Shown: positions 33,101 through 43,175, counted from the stretch's first letter. The stretch: DNA of 64,000 nucleotides from Lepus europaeus (GCF_033115175.1 NC_084844.1:36985885-37049884), one strand, 5' to 3'. Notes: generated by a model not told the origin, from the letters alone. Translations and numbers: made by a program.

Positions 33101-33151
33101 GACGGAGGGCAGCTTCTCCGAGACCCCACAGGACCTCTCAGCCCCGTCTGA
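29565..33151 (+). CDS. MRM1: MRM1, mitochondrial rRNA 2'-O-ribose methyltransferase 1 (complete, five exons)
   Basis: Exons 29565-30103, 30208-30301, 32578-32710, 32794-32913 and 33048-33151 give 329 codons plus TGA. The start has context gggccATGG. The first ~30 residues are Arg-rich and lack acidic residues until Glu26 (mitochondrial presequence). The body is an N-terminal RNA-binding part, then a SpoU/TrmH-type knotted methylase: motif 1 N157-L-G159-A-V-L-R163 within [11 protein letters not shown], motif 2 NEGSGLS (257-263), motif 3 SLNVSVAAG (288-296). The family methylates a conserved G ribose in mitochondrial 16S rRNA using S-adenosylmethionine. Intron 1 (104 bases) has a GC donor; the others are GT-AG. 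The C-terminus stops about 24 residues earlier than the ~353-residue human protein I recall, apparently through a small frameshift after QLLRDP. Confidence 0.94.
30208..30301 (+). CDS. MRM1: MRM1 exon 2 (residues 180-211)
   Basis: Acceptor 'ggccccttgcag', donor GTAATG. Encodes [20 protein letters not shown] to GFLQ, as expected after TSRRNS in the human protein. Confidence 0.92.
30845..31130. mobile_element. Ancient A/T-rich interspersed repeat in MRM1 intron 2
   Basis: Isolated A/T-rich block in G/C-rich surroundings: 'ggtgaaattaatcttataat', 'gcacatgtcagtttggacta', 'gccacgttgcaggtg'. It resembles an old human DNA-transposon-like repeat with 'tttggactagccacattt'; I am unsure of the family name. 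Confidence 0.45.
31590..32455 (+). mobile_element. L2-type LINE remnant (plus) in MRM1 intron 2
   Basis: Long diverged block whose 3' part keeps L2 landmarks: 'tctggaatgttctcccccgg', 'cttcattgaggtctcccccg', 'gttcactgccttatccccag'. Earlier parts ('cccctggcacctcctcactg') fit too. No ORF survives. Confidence 0.6.
32578..32710 (+). CDS. MRM1: MRM1 exon 3 (residues 212-255)
   Basis: Acceptor 'tgcccctcgcag', donor GTAGGT. Encodes [13 protein letters not shown] to WDRPTLLVL and one base of Gly256. Confidence 0.93.
32794..32913 (+). CDS. MRM1: MRM1 exon 4 with SAM-binding motif 2
   Basis: Acceptor 'tgtgccttgcag', donor GTGAGC; preceding intron only 83 bases. Encodes [14 protein letters not shown] to LNVSVAA. 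Confidence 0.94.
33048..33151 (+). CDS. MRM1: MRM1 exon 5 (shortened C-terminus)
   Basis: Acceptor 'cttgtgccacag'. Encodes [15 protein letters not shown] to DPTGPLSPV then TGA at 33149. A neighbouring frame stays open to 33242 and looks more like the human tail. Confidence 0.85.
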
Positions 33152-33585
33152 GGCCTCAGCAGCCCAGCCCCCGGGGCGGCCCCGGGCTCAGGAAACCAAG
33201 ATGGCAGCTGACTTGGACCGTCCGAGACGTGCGTGTGTCTGAGTCGGTGCGTCCACCCGCGGCCTCCGGGGGGCCGGGTCTCGGCCTGTCTCACGCCTGG
33301 GTGATGACCACGGTCTCCGGGGCAGGGCACCCAGAGAGGAAGTTGAGACTCCTGCTTCGCTGTTGGACTTGCAGTTGCGGGTGGCATTTTGTTCATTTCC
33401 AGCTCTGCCCAGGACGGGGTGGGGTGAGTGTCCTCCTGCCTGGACGTCAGGGGGAGCGGGCGGCCCAGAGCAGGGGTCGGATTCCCCGCCAAGTGGCGAA
33501 TGCGTGGGCCTGACAGGCCGGGGGCCGAGCTGCACCTACCTCACAGGGCTGTTGTGAGGAGCCAATAAAACATGGCCTGGTATCC
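33152..33585 (+). other. MRM1: MRM1 3' untranslated region
   Basis: About 430 bases from the stop to the AATAAA. Its last ~50 bases resemble a MIR element. Confidence 0.65.
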
Positions 33586-33600
33586 AGTGGGCAGCTCTGC
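33535..33600 (+). mobile_element. MIR-like segment at the MRM1 3' end
   Basis: 'cacctacctcacagggctgt', 'tgtgaggagccaataaaaca', 'ggcctggtatccagtgggca' follow the MIR consensus order (…cctcatagggttgttgtgagg…, …gcctggcac…). Confidence 0.6.
33564..33569 (+). terminator. MRM1: MRM1 poly(A) signal AATAAA
   Basis: AATAAA in 'gaggagccaataaaacatgg'. The flanking 'cctcacagggctgttgtgag' is MIR-like, so the signal probably arose inside a MIR. Confidence 0.75.
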
Positions 33601-33624
33601 AATGGGAGCGTCTGTCTGGTTCGC

Positions 33625-33638
33625 CCATTAGGTGGCAG
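33625..33638 (+). promoter_or_regulatory. CTCF-like motif just past MRM1
   Basis: CCATTAGGTGGCAG fits the CTCF core CCASYAGRKGGCRS at 13 of 14 positions. It lies 55 bases after the MRM1 AATAAA. Confidence 0.45.
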
Positions 33639-33901
33639 CCTCGCTCTGTGGGCCGCAGTCTTCCCGAAACCTCAGGCCAAGGCGGCCTCAGGTGGGGGTG
33701 GGGCGTGTAAGAGGCGTCCCAGTGGAAGGAGCCAGCCCACAGCCAGAGCCCTGCCCTTGGAGGCCCTGCGGACTGCATTGCTGGTTGCCTTGTACCCAGA
33801 CAGGGTGGTCCCCCTCCCGGGTCAGCAGGGCTGCCGGGCGGGCCAGCACCAACCCCAGAGAGTGTGAAGTGATAGGTCTGGGTGACACCTGCGCATCACA
33901 A

Positions 33902-34186
33902 AAAAATTTTTTTCCTTTCACTTTAGTTGAAAGGCAGCGAGAGATCTTCCATTTGCTGGTTCACTCCCCAAATGCCCTCAACAGTCAGAGCTGGGCCAGG
34001 CTGAAGCCAGGAGTCCCGAAACCCAATCTGGGTCTCCCACGTGGGTGGCAGAGACCCAGTACATGAGCCACCTGCTGCCTCAGGAAGCTGGGTCAGAAAC
34101 GGAGGCAGGACTTGCACCAGGCCCTCTGCCACAGGATGTGGGCCTCTTGGGAGGCGCCATAACCGCTGTGCCAGACGCCTGGCCCG
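33902..34186 (-). mobile_element. C-repeat SINE (minus), old
   Basis: 'tttcactttagttgaaaggc' to 'ctgtgccagacgcctggccc'; diverged middle of the 'cctgctgcctcaggaagctg' type. Confidence 0.8.
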
Positions 34187-34447
34187 CAACGGATGTGCGG
34201 CCAAGACAGAACCGCCAGGGCGGTGTTCCTCACCCTCTGCACCCCGGGCACTTGGGGCCGGTAATTCTTCATTGGAAAGCACCGTGCTGTGTGTCGTAGG
34301 ACGTTTTGTGGCACGGCTGGCTTTTATCCACCAGATGCCAATAGCGCCCTCCCCTAGAAATGTCCCCATGCTTTGCCACGTGTGCCCCACGGGACAAAAA
34401 CACTCCTGGCTGAGAACTGTGTGTGGGGTTAGGGGACAGCAAGCACT

Positions 34448-34562
34448 CAGTTGTAATCCTGATTGCTGTGTGACCTTGGGTAAGCTCCCTGCCCCCAAGC
34501 CTCAGTCCCCTCCCTAGATACTCGGTGCCGTGCATACAGCAGGTGCTCAATAAGTAAAACAC
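34448..34562 (+). mobile_element. MIR SINE remnant (plus)
   Basis: 'tgctgtgtgaccttgggtaa', 'agcctcagtcccctccctag' and the shared MIR/L2 tail 'gcaggtgctcaataagtaaa'. Confidence 0.75.
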
Positions 34563-35108
34563 ACACATACCAGCCCCCCTGGGATCTGTCTGGAATGAAT
34601 TTCTTTTGGAATTCTAGTGGTGATGCCAGCTGACAGCAACATCTGTTTAAAGAGGGCTTCAGATGTCTCTTTACAGTCCAAGTTTGCACTTTGAAGAAAG
34701 ACAAAAGCCCCCATCAAATCCACTGATCCCTGGCGTGTGTGCCCACGGGATACGCGTCCCTGGCTCTGCCCCGGCTTTGGCCTCTGCTGGGGCTGTTTCA
34801 CTTGGGCGGCACCTGAGGAGCCGTGGCTGGGGGAGGGGGTCACTTAATGGTGCAGTGCCCGGAGGCACCGGGGTCATCGTTTCTCCAATGCCCCCGCTGA
34901 CCGCTGCGGCTAGGTTCAACTGTTACTGTCCGTGCCACCTGCTCCTGAGTGCGTGCCAGGATGAGCTCCCTTCCAGCCCCGAGGGTCTTTGTGTGGCTTT
35001 CGCGATGGCTTCTCGGTCTCCACGTCTGTGAAATGGGGAGAGTGCCATTATAATGCTAGCTCCATTCACTCCTTTTTCAACAAGGGAGTTATAAAAATGA
35101 GAGACTAT
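34563..35108. other. Intergenic, mostly unique
   Basis: Only a short MIR-like stretch ('ctccacgtctgtgaaatggg', 35017-35060) is recognised. Confidence 0.45.
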
Positions 35109-35430
35109 GGGGCTGACAGTAGGTTAATCCTCCGCCTGCGGCGCCAGCATCCCATATGGGCGCCAGTTCTAGTCCCGGCTGCTCCTCTTCCAGTCCAGCT
35201 CTCTGCTATGGCCTGGGAAAGCAGTGAAGATGGCCTAAGTGCTTGGGCCCCTGCATCCGCGTGGGAGACCCGGAAGAAGCTCCTGGCTCCTGGCTTCAGA
35301 TCAGCGCAGCTCTGGCTACTGCAGCTATTTGGGGAGTGAACCAACGGAAGGAAGACCTCTCTCTCTGTCTCTCCCTCTCACTGTCTGTAACTCTACCTCT
35401 CAAAATAAGTAAATAAAATCTTTTTTAAAA
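35109..35430 (+). mobile_element. C-repeat SINE (plus)
   Basis: Flanked by 'aaaaatgagaga' on both sides (35094-35105 and 35428-35439). Head 'ggggctgacagtaggttaat', tail 'aagtaaataaaatctttttt'. Confidence 0.93.
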
Positions 35431-35459
35431 ATGAGAGAATATGAGAAATTGTTTTATTC

Positions 35460-35512
35460 AATTTTTAAAAGATTTATGTATTTGAAAGGCAGAGTTGGGG
35501 ACAGAGAGCGAG
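35460..35512 (-). mobile_element. C-repeat SINE 3' stub (minus)
   Basis: Only the tail-side 50 bases: 'aaaagatttatgtatttgaa', 'aggcagagttggggacagag'. Confidence 0.65.
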
Positions 35513-35673
35513 CCCTGGCAGTGTTCTGTGAAGAACTGTGCAGCCCAGGGCTAGCACATGAGAATGCAAACCTTGCTCTGATGGGGAATTTCGTGTAGCA
35601 ACTTGACTAGGCCGTAGTGTGTCTGGATGTTGGATCAGATATTGTTCTGGGTAAGTTTCTGTCTTTGTTCTCT

Positions 35674-35988
35674 TTAGATTTATTATTTTATTTATTTCAA
35701 AGCAGAGTCACAGAGAGGCAGAGAGAGAAAAGTCTTCCATCTGCTGGTTCACTCTCCAAATGGCTGCAACGGCTGGAGCTGGGCCAATCCGGAGCCAAGA
35801 GCCGGGAGCCTCTTCTGGGTGTCCCACGTGGGTGCAGAGCCCAAGCACTTGGGCCGTGTTCTGCTGCTTTCCCAGGCACATTAGCAGGGAGTTGGATTGG
35901 AAGTGGAGCATCCAGGACTCGAACCGGTGCCCGTATGTGATGCGGGCACTGCAGGCAGCAGCGTATCCTGAGTCACAATGACGGCCCC
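35674..35988 (-). mobile_element. C-repeat SINE (minus)
   Basis: 'agatttattattttatttat' to 'gtcacaatgacggcccc'. 'ctgggtaag' flanks both ends (35648 and 35989). Confidence 0.9.
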
Positions 35989-36046
35989 TCTGGGTAAGAT
36001 TCTTCGAGGGCGTTTCTGAATGAGATGAATATTTGAACTGGTAGAC

Positions 36047-36330
36047 TGGGGTAGGTGTTGGCTTAGCAGTCAAGATGCTAGTTGAGATACCCACAACCTG
36101 AGTTTGATACCTGGCTCCAGCTTCCTGCTAGTATAGACCCTGGGAGGCAGCGGTGATGGCTCAGGAAGTAGGGTCCCTGCCATCCACATGGGAGACACAG
36201 ATGGTGTTCCCAGATCTCAGCTGCAGACTGGCCCACCCCTGGCCATTGTGGGCATATGGGGAGTGAACCAGTGGATGGGAGCTGTCTATATGTCTCTCTG
36301 CCTCTCAAATTTAGAAAATTGTAGACTTGA
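36047..36330 (+). mobile_element. C-repeat SINE (plus), old
   Basis: 'ggtgttggcttagcagtcaa' head-like start and 'tctctctgcctctcaaattt' end. Confidence 0.8.
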
Positions 36331-37680
36331 GTAAGCAGTGAGTGGTTCTGATGCAGCCAGGGGAGGGCCTGCATAGAGCCAAAGGCTGACCCTCTCAGGA
36401 AGGAGTTCTTCCTGCCTTTAGGTCAAGTGCATTGTGGGCTCTTCCTGGGTCTTGAGCCTTCTGGCCTTCAAAGGAGAAGGGCGCCCTCTGCACCCTGGCC
36501 CTCGGGCTGGAACAGAACCACAGGCCCACCTGCCCTGCAGCTGGCCCGCCCACCCCACGCTCATGTCTTGGGATGTGCCCACCTCTGTCATTGTGTGGGC
36601 CAGGTGCTCGTAATAAATCTCTCCTCGCATGCCCTGTTTCTCTGGAGAGCCCTGACTGATGCACTGGATGAGAACGAAAGCAGGTGTCCCAGGCCACCTC
36701 TGAGCGGGGGTGGGGGTGTGGTGGGGACAGAACTAAGCCCAGCCTGGAACAGAAAGTTGGGAGAGCAGATACTGGGGGTTCAAGACCCCTCTCCTGCCCG
36801 TGAACCCCTGTGTGATGCCTGGAACCCTATCTGAGCTGCTTTGGGCATGACATTCAGTGGCTTTCTGTGCCCAGTGGGTTGGTGGCTCAGAAGGCCCCCT
36901 CCCTGGGCTGGGGGAGAGCTGGGCATGGGGCCCTCCCTGCCCCTCCCTGTGCAGCGGGCTCACTTAGACCAAAAGGGACTGAGGCTGTAGATTAAGGGCA
37001 CACACAGGCAGTCCCAGGACAGGAAGATGACAGGGGGGTGAGATTGGATTCCCTCTGTGGCCTCTGCTAGTGCGGTGCTGGCCAGCAAGGGAGGGTTAAG
37101 GACACGGGAGTGGCTGGAGCCGAGGGTATGCAGGGGCTGGGTGGGGGTCCATCCCTCTCCCCTGCAGGGCAGGGCTGGGATAGAGCCAGAGAGGGGAACA
37201 GCATGGCTGAGAGCAGGCCCTGGCTGTTAACAGTGCTTGCTTGGTTCCAGCAGGATACATGTGGACACACCCCTTGAATTTCCAGCCCCAGTTTCCTCCA
37301 CGGGCATAAGAATAGTATCCATTCCAGCGGCTGTGGTGCAGATAGATCACCTGCCCTGCAGAAAGCCCTCAGTTCCGGGAGGAGCGTGGTAGCTTTTCCC
37401 AGCAGCACCTGGGGCGCACCTAGCGTTCAGAGCACTGGGCTGGGCCCTGCTATGCACCTGGCCCCTCTCACCTGCAGCACACAGTGGACTGAATTGATTG
37501 CAGAAGGGCCTCTGTTCCCACAGCAGTGGAGCCGAGGCCAGCACCTGCACTCTCTCCCTCTAGGACTGGAATTCTTTTTTTTTTTTTTTTGGCAGGAAGT
37601 TAAATTGTCAGCTTCCCCACCCCCAGGCTGGGGCTCTAAACGAGCCCCCTCCACTCCTGCAGAGCCAGGCGCCAGGGATC
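36331..37680. other. Intergenic, mostly unique G/C-rich sequence
   Basis: No gene or clear repeat; an 18-base T run at 37574-37590 with no recognisable SINE body. Confidence 0.45.
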
Positions 37681-37686
37681 CCCACA

Positions 37687-37790
37687 GTTTGTAAATGTAA
37701 TCAACCTTGAGGTCGCTCACTTCCACAGGTGCAATTAGCATGTCCATCTGCTAATCCCTGATTAACGATGTTTACAAACACTGGGCTCCG
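37687..37790. promoter_or_regulatory. Candidate enhancer with paired forkhead and homeobox motifs
   Basis: A/T-rich island in G/C-rich DNA: forkhead-type GTTTGTAAAT (37687-37696) and TGTTTAC (37769-37775), E-box CAGGTG (37726-37731), GCAATTAG (37731-37738), CTAATCC (37751-37757) and GATTAAC. No ORF, no repeat. Function is inferred from motif clustering only. Confidence 0.4.
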
Positions 37791-38109
37791 CGGGCTGCTC
37801 AGCCCCTCTCCCTCCCAGAGGAGGGGGGCAGAGGGCTTCCTGGCAACCCCTCCCACTCCTTTCCCTCCCTGTGGCAGTGGGCAGAGCTGGAGGTGCCCAC
37901 CTTCTTCTGAGCTCCCTGGCCCAATTATCGTGCACACGTGGAAGGGAGACCCAGCGAGCAGACAGGGAGCCAAGGGGGCTTGAGGGTAGGCTGGGGTCTG
38001 GCTGGCTCCTCCTTCTGTCCTCTAGAACTTCAGGGGACACGCAGTGGTCAGTGGGCGTGCTGGCCACACTCCCCACGCCCCTGCCAGCCCCAGTGCACTA
38101 AGAACGCTG

Positions 38110-38330
38110 ACTTCTGAGTCAGTCCTGGGTCCGAGTGTGGGCTCTGCTTTGGGCAAGCTGTGTAACTCGATTGAGCCTCAGTTTCCCCATCTGTAACATA
38201 GAGACACAAACAGGACTTAGGCTTTAGCTTAAGATCTGTAGGAGAGGATTAATGATGGGATGTATACAAAAGAGCCAACACAGTGCTGGGCACAGTAGGT
38301 GCTCAATAACTGTGAGCTTATTATTGCCAA
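38110..38330 (+). mobile_element. MIR SINE remnant (plus), nearly full length
   Basis: 'tgactgagtcag'-like start at 38109, 'gagcctcagtttccccatct', 'gtaacatagagacac', 'gctgggcacagtaggtgctc', 'aataactg'. Confidence 0.85.
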
Positions 38331-39737
38331 GAAAATAACAGAATGAAGGGAGGCTTCCGAAGCTACAAAGATGCCCAAGGACTGCCTCCCCACCCCCACC
38401 CGCTCTCCAGGGAGAAGGGCAGGTCCCAGCTCATTACTGGTGGGGCTGGGGTAAAGGTGTCAGATTGGAATCACTCCTGGGTCTATTCGCAGCTTCCCTG
38501 TTTCATTAACACCTCCCTGGTGGTCTGCAGCTCATCCTGCTGGGGGAGGGGCTCCAGAAAGTTCTGCCTCCCACCCAGCCCAGGGCCCCTGGCTTCCAGG
38601 CCTCCATTCCAGAGGCATAGGCAGGGGCTGTATGCCCTGGTCGGGGGGCCTGCACCCCTCAGCCTCCCCCACCAACCTCTGCCCTGGGTGGGTGTCCATC
38701 CCTCCACCTCCCCTTCCCTAGGAACCTTACACAAGCCTGTGAATACAGCTGGGTCCAGGGCTCCAGGCCTGGCCCCCTTCCTAGCCGGTGCCTCTGCGGG
38801 ATCGGGGGAGGGGGGGAGCAGGCCGGGCGCGCCGTGCCCCCACTTCACTGCGGCAGCGTCTCCGGAGCGGGGGATTTATTCCCTGAGCTCTCCAAGGGCC
38901 GCTGCTAAACGAGCGTCCTCTCGGCCATGCTCTGAGGAGGGTTTATGGAAATGCCTGTCCTTGGCCCCTGCCCCCGGCCTCTCCGGCACAAGATTCCATT
39001 TCAGAGCCACCCTCCACCAGCTGCCACCAGTGGCCGGGAGGGGCTGGGCTCTCTCCTGGCCCCTCAGGCCCTGCGGTTTTTGCTGAGGCTTGTGGTTTAT
39101 CTGCACTCTGCAAAGGATGGCCCGTGCGCTGATCAGTTTCCCTTAGAAGGGGGAAATCGTGGGGCAAGCGGCCTTACGGGTCCCTCTGCTCCCTCCATCA
39201 GCCCCCACAAGCCTCTGCAAACAAATGCCCTGCTCCCCAGACCACCAAGGCAGGAGGCAGCGTTGCTCACTCTGCACGGCGCCAGGCACGTGTGCGTGTC
39301 TCAGCGTGATGCGTGGACGAGCAACCAAGGCCTGAGGTTGAAGACTATGTGCCTCTGCGCGCTTCCAGCCGTCCGAGACCTTCTGTGTTCCCACGGCACG
39401 GGAGGAGACAGATCCCCGACGATCCCCGAGCCGCAGCTGCTCTGGATTCTCGGGGACTCCCTGAGGGCTGAGAGGAGGCAGTGTGGGCCCCTCCACCCCC
39501 GTACTTTGCTGGGACCGTCTGCATCCAGCCCTTGTGTGATGGCCCCTCTCATGGCCGGGGACACCAGCGTGGGGCAGGTGCTGTGCAAGGGGCTGGGTCT
39601 TGTTTAAATCAGAGCCCTCAGCAGTCTCCCCTTGGTGGGTAGGGGGCCTGGGAGCTGTGTGTTAGGAGCAGGTAGATGTGTGATGATGGTGGGGTAACAG
39701 TACTAACGTTTATTATTACTGTTAGCATTGTTAGTAT
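38331..39737. other. Intergenic, unique G/C-rich sequence
   Basis: 1.4 kb with no recognised gene or mobile element; open frames here (for example on + at 38343-39086) show no protein family I recognise and look like G/C-rich chance ORFs. Confidence 0.45.
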
Positions 39738-40067
39738 TTTTTTTTTAAAGATTTATTTATTTATTTGAAAGGCAGAGTTACAGAAAGGCAGAGCGAGAGA
39801 GAGAGAGGTCTTCCATCTGCTGGTTCATTCCCCAAATGGCCACAATGGCCAGAGCTGGGCCGACCCGAAGCCAGGAGCCAGGAGTTTCTTCCAGGTCTCC
39901 CACATGGGTGCCGGAGCCCAAGGACTTGGGTTATCTGCTGCTGCTTTCCCAGGCTATTAACAAGGAGCTGCATCAGAAGTGGAGCAGCCAGGACTCGAAC
40001 TGGTGCCCGAATCGGATGCCGGCACCGCAGGCGGCGGCTTTACCTGCTGCACTACAATGCCAGCCCC
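39738..40067 (-). mobile_element. C-repeat SINE (minus)
   Basis: 'aaagatttatttatttattt' to 'actacaatgccagcccc'; inserted between 'gttagtatt' and 'tagtattgttagc', probably an imperfect duplication. Confidence 0.93.
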
Positions 40068-40084
40068 TAGTATTGTTAGCATTA

Positions 40085-40235
40085 TGCACGCACCGTGTGC
40101 TGTCAGTTTTCCATGCCTCATCTCATTTAATCCTTACGGTTCTTGGGAGTAGGCGCTGTTACTACCCTTGGCTTACAGACACGAAACAGGCTCGGAAGGG
40201 TTGAGGAGCTTGCCTGAGGCTGTGCCCCGGTGGTC
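40085..40235 (-). mobile_element. MIR SINE remnant (minus)
   Basis: 'catctcatttaatccttacg', 'ctgttactacccttggctta', 'cagacacgaaacaggctcgg', 'aggagcttgcctgaggctgt' is the complement of the MIR core. Confidence 0.8.
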
Positions 40236-41124
40236 AGGAAGGTTTGGGAGGGAGGCGGGGAGGGCAGAGAGCTGCACTCTGCCAGGAGGGAATCTGCAGC
40301 CCTGCACCAGCTGGGAGGCCAGGCAGGGTCTGCTCACCACCTCCTTCCCCTCCTCAGCCCTCCCTGGCCCTCCCCTGCCTGCCTCCAGCCACCCCCCTGC
40401 AGTGAGCCCACCCCAGCTCTCCGGAAGCATCCTGACAAGCTCTAAGTGTGGCATCAGGGGAGGGCCTGGGGGGCTCCTCCCCTCAGCTCCCCTGGGGACT
40501 GTGGGTGGTGGTTGGGCTGGGTGACCAGCAGTGGCAACTCAGGGTGCTACAGAGAGCCTTGTCTCCCAGAGACCCTGGGCTCAGGTTCAGATCCTGACTC
40601 CGCTCGTCAGAATAAAGGCTCTGGCCTGGGCGCTCAGCCTCCTTCCTGTAGGATGCAGCCAGGAACCAATCGCTTTCTCCCGGAGTTGTGCTGGGACTAG
40701 AGAGAAGCAGCCCTGGGCACACAGTAGGCCTGCAGCAGCCCTTCCTTGCGTGCCTCTTCTTTTCCAGGGACCTCCCTCTGTGCCTGCCTCTATGCCCCCC
40801 AGCTCCTGACTGTCCTGTGTGCCTGCCCGGGCTGGGTCACTTGGAGGCTGTATCTGTGCACTCTGCCTGCCCTGCTCCCTGTGTCCCCTGGGGCTCCCGA
40901 TACCCCAGGGGCAGATCGATGGCAGCCGCTGGTTATCGATTGGGGTGGGCGACCAAGTGTGGCTGCCGGAGGCAGGTATTGACGGCCAGAGTCCGTGCTG
41001 AGCAGCAGCTGGGAAGCCTGGGGCCGCAGGGGACGTGAGGCCCCCGACTCGCTGCTGGGAATCCTGAAACCTGCAGACCCCAGGATGGCAGAGGGTAGTG
41101 GGGGTCCAGGACGGAAGGTTGCCA
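40236..41124. other. Intergenic, unique G/C-rich sequence
   Basis: No recognised gene or repeat, except MIR-like words near 40600-40700. Confidence 0.4.
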
Positions 41125-41290
41125 CTTAATAGGTATTTATTGAGCACCTACTGTGTGCCAGCTGGGGGCACAGCGGTGAGCAAGTCAGTAAAAACCAAAA
41201 ACCCAGCGCATTACCCAGAAATAGAGCAGGAGAGGGGACATCGGGCACCAGGGCTGGGGCGGGTGTGATTCTCAACAGGAGGCTCAGGCC
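41125..41290. mobile_element. Ancient L2/MIR-type remnant
   Basis: 'aataggtatttattgagcac', 'ctactgtgtgccagctgggg', 'cacagcggtgagcaagtcag' is a common ancient-repeat phrase in mammals. Confidence 0.5.
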
Positions 41291-41718
41291 AGGCCCTGCT
41301 TGAAGCTGACCTCCAGGCAGAGACCTGGAGAGAGGGAGGGAATGGCCCTCTGAGCGCGTCCCCAGTGGGGCATGCTCTGGTGGGGTGCGCCTGGCCTGCC
41401 CTAGCTCAGCCAGCAGCCTGGTGAGGCTCAAGTGCATGAAGGAGCAGGGAGGGCGGGGGCCATGGGCAGAGGTGACCAGGGTACAGGCTGGGCGTGGCAG
41501 GGCCTGGGTGGGAGCCCAGGGCTGGCAGGGGCCCCGCCCCAGGCTCCAACCTGGGCAGCCTGCATACACAGTTCTGCTGTCCCAGCCATGCCTGGATTTC
41601 ACCAACCATGCCTGGTGCCTGCGTCCCAGGCACTTCACTTGCTTTGTCAATGAGGTCATGCTCACAGCAGCCCTGTGGGCTGGGCTCTGCCCTCACCCTA
41701 TGTAGAGCAAGGCTGCAG

Positions 41719-41735
41719 GGCGGGGGGGGGGGGGG
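41719..41735 (+). repeat. Poly-G run
   Basis: About 15 consecutive G residues inside 'gcaggg...tcccc'. Prone to length error and quadruplex formation. Confidence 0.8.
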
Positions 41736-41816
41736 TCCCCTGAGGCTCGAGACACCCCAGATCATGAAGCTAGGAAATGGCAGACCTAAGGCCTAAACCC
41801 ACAGCCAAATCATTGC

Positions 41817-42118
41817 TTTAAAAAACATTTGTTTTATTTTCATTTTATTTGAACAGCAGACAGATTTTCCATCCGTTAGTTCACTCCTCAAATGCCCACA
41901 ACAGGCGGGTCTGGGCCAGGCCAAAACCAGGAGCCCAGAGCTCAATCTGGGTCTCCCACCTGGGCAGCAAGCACACAAGTACTTGAACCACGGTACCTGC
42001 AGGCTCAGAGGGTGCACACCGCAGAAAGCTGGGCTGGGAGCAGAAGAGGCAGGACTCGGGCTGGACACTCTGCCACGAGAAGCCGCCATCCCAGCTGCTG
42101 TGCTGAACGCCCGCCCCC
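41817..42118 (-). mobile_element. C-repeat SINE (minus), old
   Basis: 'aaaaaacatttgttttattt' to 'gctgaacgcccgcccc'. Confidence 0.8.
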
Positions 42119-42469
42119 CGCCAATCGCTCCTTTTCTTGATGTCACCATGCCAACCATTTGTAAGTGCCCAGGGCAGTGGTGCCACGCGGATTCACGCGG
42201 CTGCTGGGAGGCGTCGCCTTCCCGACGCTGAGCCGCTGCGCAGCGCTGGCCCGCAGCCTGCACGGTTCTGTGTCTCTGGATCGCGCAGCGTCACAAGCCT
42301 GGTGCACTGGCACCCCCAGGACTTGTCCTTCTGTGACTGGCTTGTGTCGCTGAGCTCGCTGCTCGAAGGGCTCATCCGCGTGCACCCCCTCGCTTTCCAG
42401 GCCGAGTCACGGTCCGCGGACGTGTCTGACCGCGTATGCGTCGGTGGACGCGAGGGCTGTCGCCGTGAC

Positions 42470-42651
42470 TAGTGCTGTCGTGAATGTAGGTCCGTGCAGA
42501 CCATCTCAAGATCCTGCTTCCGAGTCTTTTGGCGCTACACCCAGAAGGGGAATTACCCGGTCACGTGGTAATTGTTTCTAATTTTTTGAAGAACTGCCAT
42601 ACTGTGTTTCTTCCCACCAACGGTGCACAGCGTTCTGATTTCTCTACATAC
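42470..42651 (-). mobile_element. L1 LINE fragment, antisense (left part)
   Basis: 'cacccagaaggggaattacc', 'ttttgaagaactgccatact', 'cccaccaacggtgcacagcg', 'ttctgatttctctacata' is the complement of L1 ORF2 3' sequence. Interrupted by a SINE and resumes at 42978. Confidence 0.8.
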
Positions 42652-42977
42652 TTTTAAAAAAGTATTTATTTATTTATTTGAAAGGCAGCGCTAGAGAGAG
42701 GGGGAGACAGAGATCTTTCACCCACGGGTTCACCCCCCCCCCCCCAGTTGGCCACAACAGCCAGGGTTGGGCCAGGCCTCCTGGAGCTCCGTCCCTGTCT
42801 CCCACGTGGATGGCAGGGACCCAGGTACTGGAGCCCTCACCTGCCGCCTCCCAGGCCGAGCACCAGCAGGAAGCTGGACCAGAAGCGGAGCAGCCGGGCC
42901 TTGAACCAGGCACTCTCATGGGAGATGCAGGTGTCCAAGCCGCTGCTTAGCCTGCTGCGCCACAAGGCCCGCCTCAT
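42652..42977 (-). mobile_element. C-repeat SINE (minus) inside L1
   Basis: 'aaaagtatttatttatttat' to 'tgcgccacaaggcccgcct', splitting an older L1 fragment. Contains an 11-base C run at 42737. Confidence 0.9.
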
Positions 42978-43175
42978 GTATCCTGGTTATTAACCCCTTA
43001 GTAGACTTGCTAGTGCTTTCTCCCTTTCCATAGGTTGCCTTTTCATTGTTAATTGTATCCCTTAATGCACAGAAGTTTTAAATGTTGGTGTAACATCATT
43101 TATTTACCTTTGCCTTTGTTTTCTGTGTGTTGTACCCAGGAAATCATTGGCAAATCCATGCAAAAGCATTGTGAT
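42978..43175 (-). mobile_element. L1 LINE fragment, antisense (right part)
   Basis: 'ccttagtagacttgctagtg', 'taggttgccttttcattgtt', 'aatgcacagaagttttaaat', 'gtacccaggaaatcattggc' continue the antisense L1 of 42470. Confidence 0.8.

Noticed and set aside
38343-39086. 247-codon plus-strand ORF
   Set aside because: Starts in intergenic G/C-rich DNA, Pro/Ser-rich, no splice or domain evidence.
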